A stretch of DNA of 64,000 bases from NCBI GenBank assembly GCA_016179685.1, contig JACPCR010000078.1:1-64000 (forward strand), given 5' to 3'. How positions within the stretch are numbered: the first letter of the stretch is position 1; every line of letters begins with the position of its first letter. Under the pieces are notes generated by a model that worked only from the letters and a program-made list of their open reading frames with translations, did no database searches and was not told the DNA's origin. Below, in pieces: positions 63,835-64,000 of this stretch. The position numbers and the translations under genes are program-made. Origin of the DNA: Planctomycetota bacterium. GTDB taxonomy: Bacteria > Planctomycetota > PUPC01 > JACPCR01.

Positions 63835-64000
63835 ATGGCTGAACAGAATCCAGTGGAGTCGAATGGTGGCGGCGCGCCCGCGGGGCGTAAGGAGGCGTCG
63901 GTCTCCCTGGTCGACACCGCTGAAAACATGGCTGACCGGCGTGAAATTGACCTCCTCTACCATATCAGCCAGGAACTTTTTTCCGGCCAGAAAGACCTGC
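63835..64000 (+). CDS. 5' end of a sensor-like protein, cut by the window edge
   Basis: From ATG 63835 the frame is open to the end of the window (55 codons). After a disordered Gly/Ala-rich start and SLVDTAENMADRRE, the segment IDLLYHISQELFSGQKDL resembles the first helix of GAF domains in sensor kinases and diguanylate cyclases. The identity beyond this cannot be seen. Confidence 0.5.
   Translation, partial: MAEQNPVESNGGGAPAGRKEASVSLVDTAENMADRREIDLLYHISQELFSGQKDL

Overview
The window is 64 kb of GC-rich bacterial chromosome with no rRNA, tRNA or CRISPR array. Outer-membrane and secreted components (a beta-barrel ending in Phe, lipoproteins, multiheme cytochromes with signal peptides, type IV pilus motors) indicate a Gram-negative (diderm) bacterium. 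The mix of PA14/PKD/TPR proteins, a parallel beta-helix protein, glycosidase-like secreted proteins, a Wsp-like chemosensory operon and an assimilatory nitrate operon would suit an environmental Planctomycetota/PVC-like or related candidate-phylum organism. No phylogenetic marker except ribosomal protein S20 is present, so the lineage is an inference only.

Layout. 1-3.5 kb: a lipoprotein hydrolase without its nucleophile, a good candidate integron attC site, and a PstI/BsuBI-type restriction-modification pair whose endonuclease has lost its C-terminus. 3.5-8 kb (minus strand): an M1-M28 double metallopeptidase, an atypical pseudopilin-like protein, a VOC protein and decayed sequence. 8.2-12.9 kb: a glutamate-synthase-like system split into amidotransferase, GXGXG and FMN subunits plus a second FMN-type paralogue without Fe-S cysteines, then a nitroreductase. 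12.9-16.3 kb: a PA14-PKD-TPR secreted protein facing two minus-strand secreted proteins. 17.2-21.3 kb: pentaheme cytochrome, beta-barrel, tetraheme cytochrome, a possible porin-cytochrome conduit. 21.3-22.2 kb: transposase remnants containing a perfect 50-bp palindrome.

22.2-33.1 kb is a chemosensory operon with the parts list of a Wsp system: CheR-TPR, CheW, MCP, CheA-REC, CheB and a REC-GGDEF-EAL output protein, with a 5'-truncated DUF4143 gene lodged after cheR and a stand-alone IMP cyclohydrolase overlapping the end. 33.1-34.2 kb is a scar of two broken genes. 34.3-39.1 kb: a HEAT-repeat protein and an SH3-type secreted protein (minus). 39.4-46.3 kb: tandem PilT-type ATPases, a TPR protein with a good sigma70-type promoter, rpsT, a sugar-phosphate transferase and an MFS transporter. 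These, with the Wsp-like operon, suggest surface or envelope behaviour.

46.6-55.1 kb: large secreted carbohydrate-associated proteins (a GH-like 988-residue protein, an N-terminally truncated GH42-like gene, a beta-helix protein) and a lipoprotein. 55.3-62.9 kb: a nitrate assimilation operon: four-cluster ferredoxin fused to a DmsC-like membrane anchor, NasA-type molybdoenzyme, NirA-type siroheme reductase and a CysJ-like flavoprotein with an N-terminal Fe-S module, with strong hairpins in the leader, between the last two genes and just downstream. The end holds a decayed gene and the start of a sensor-like protein running off the window. Two dispersed intergenic repeat families recur across the window.
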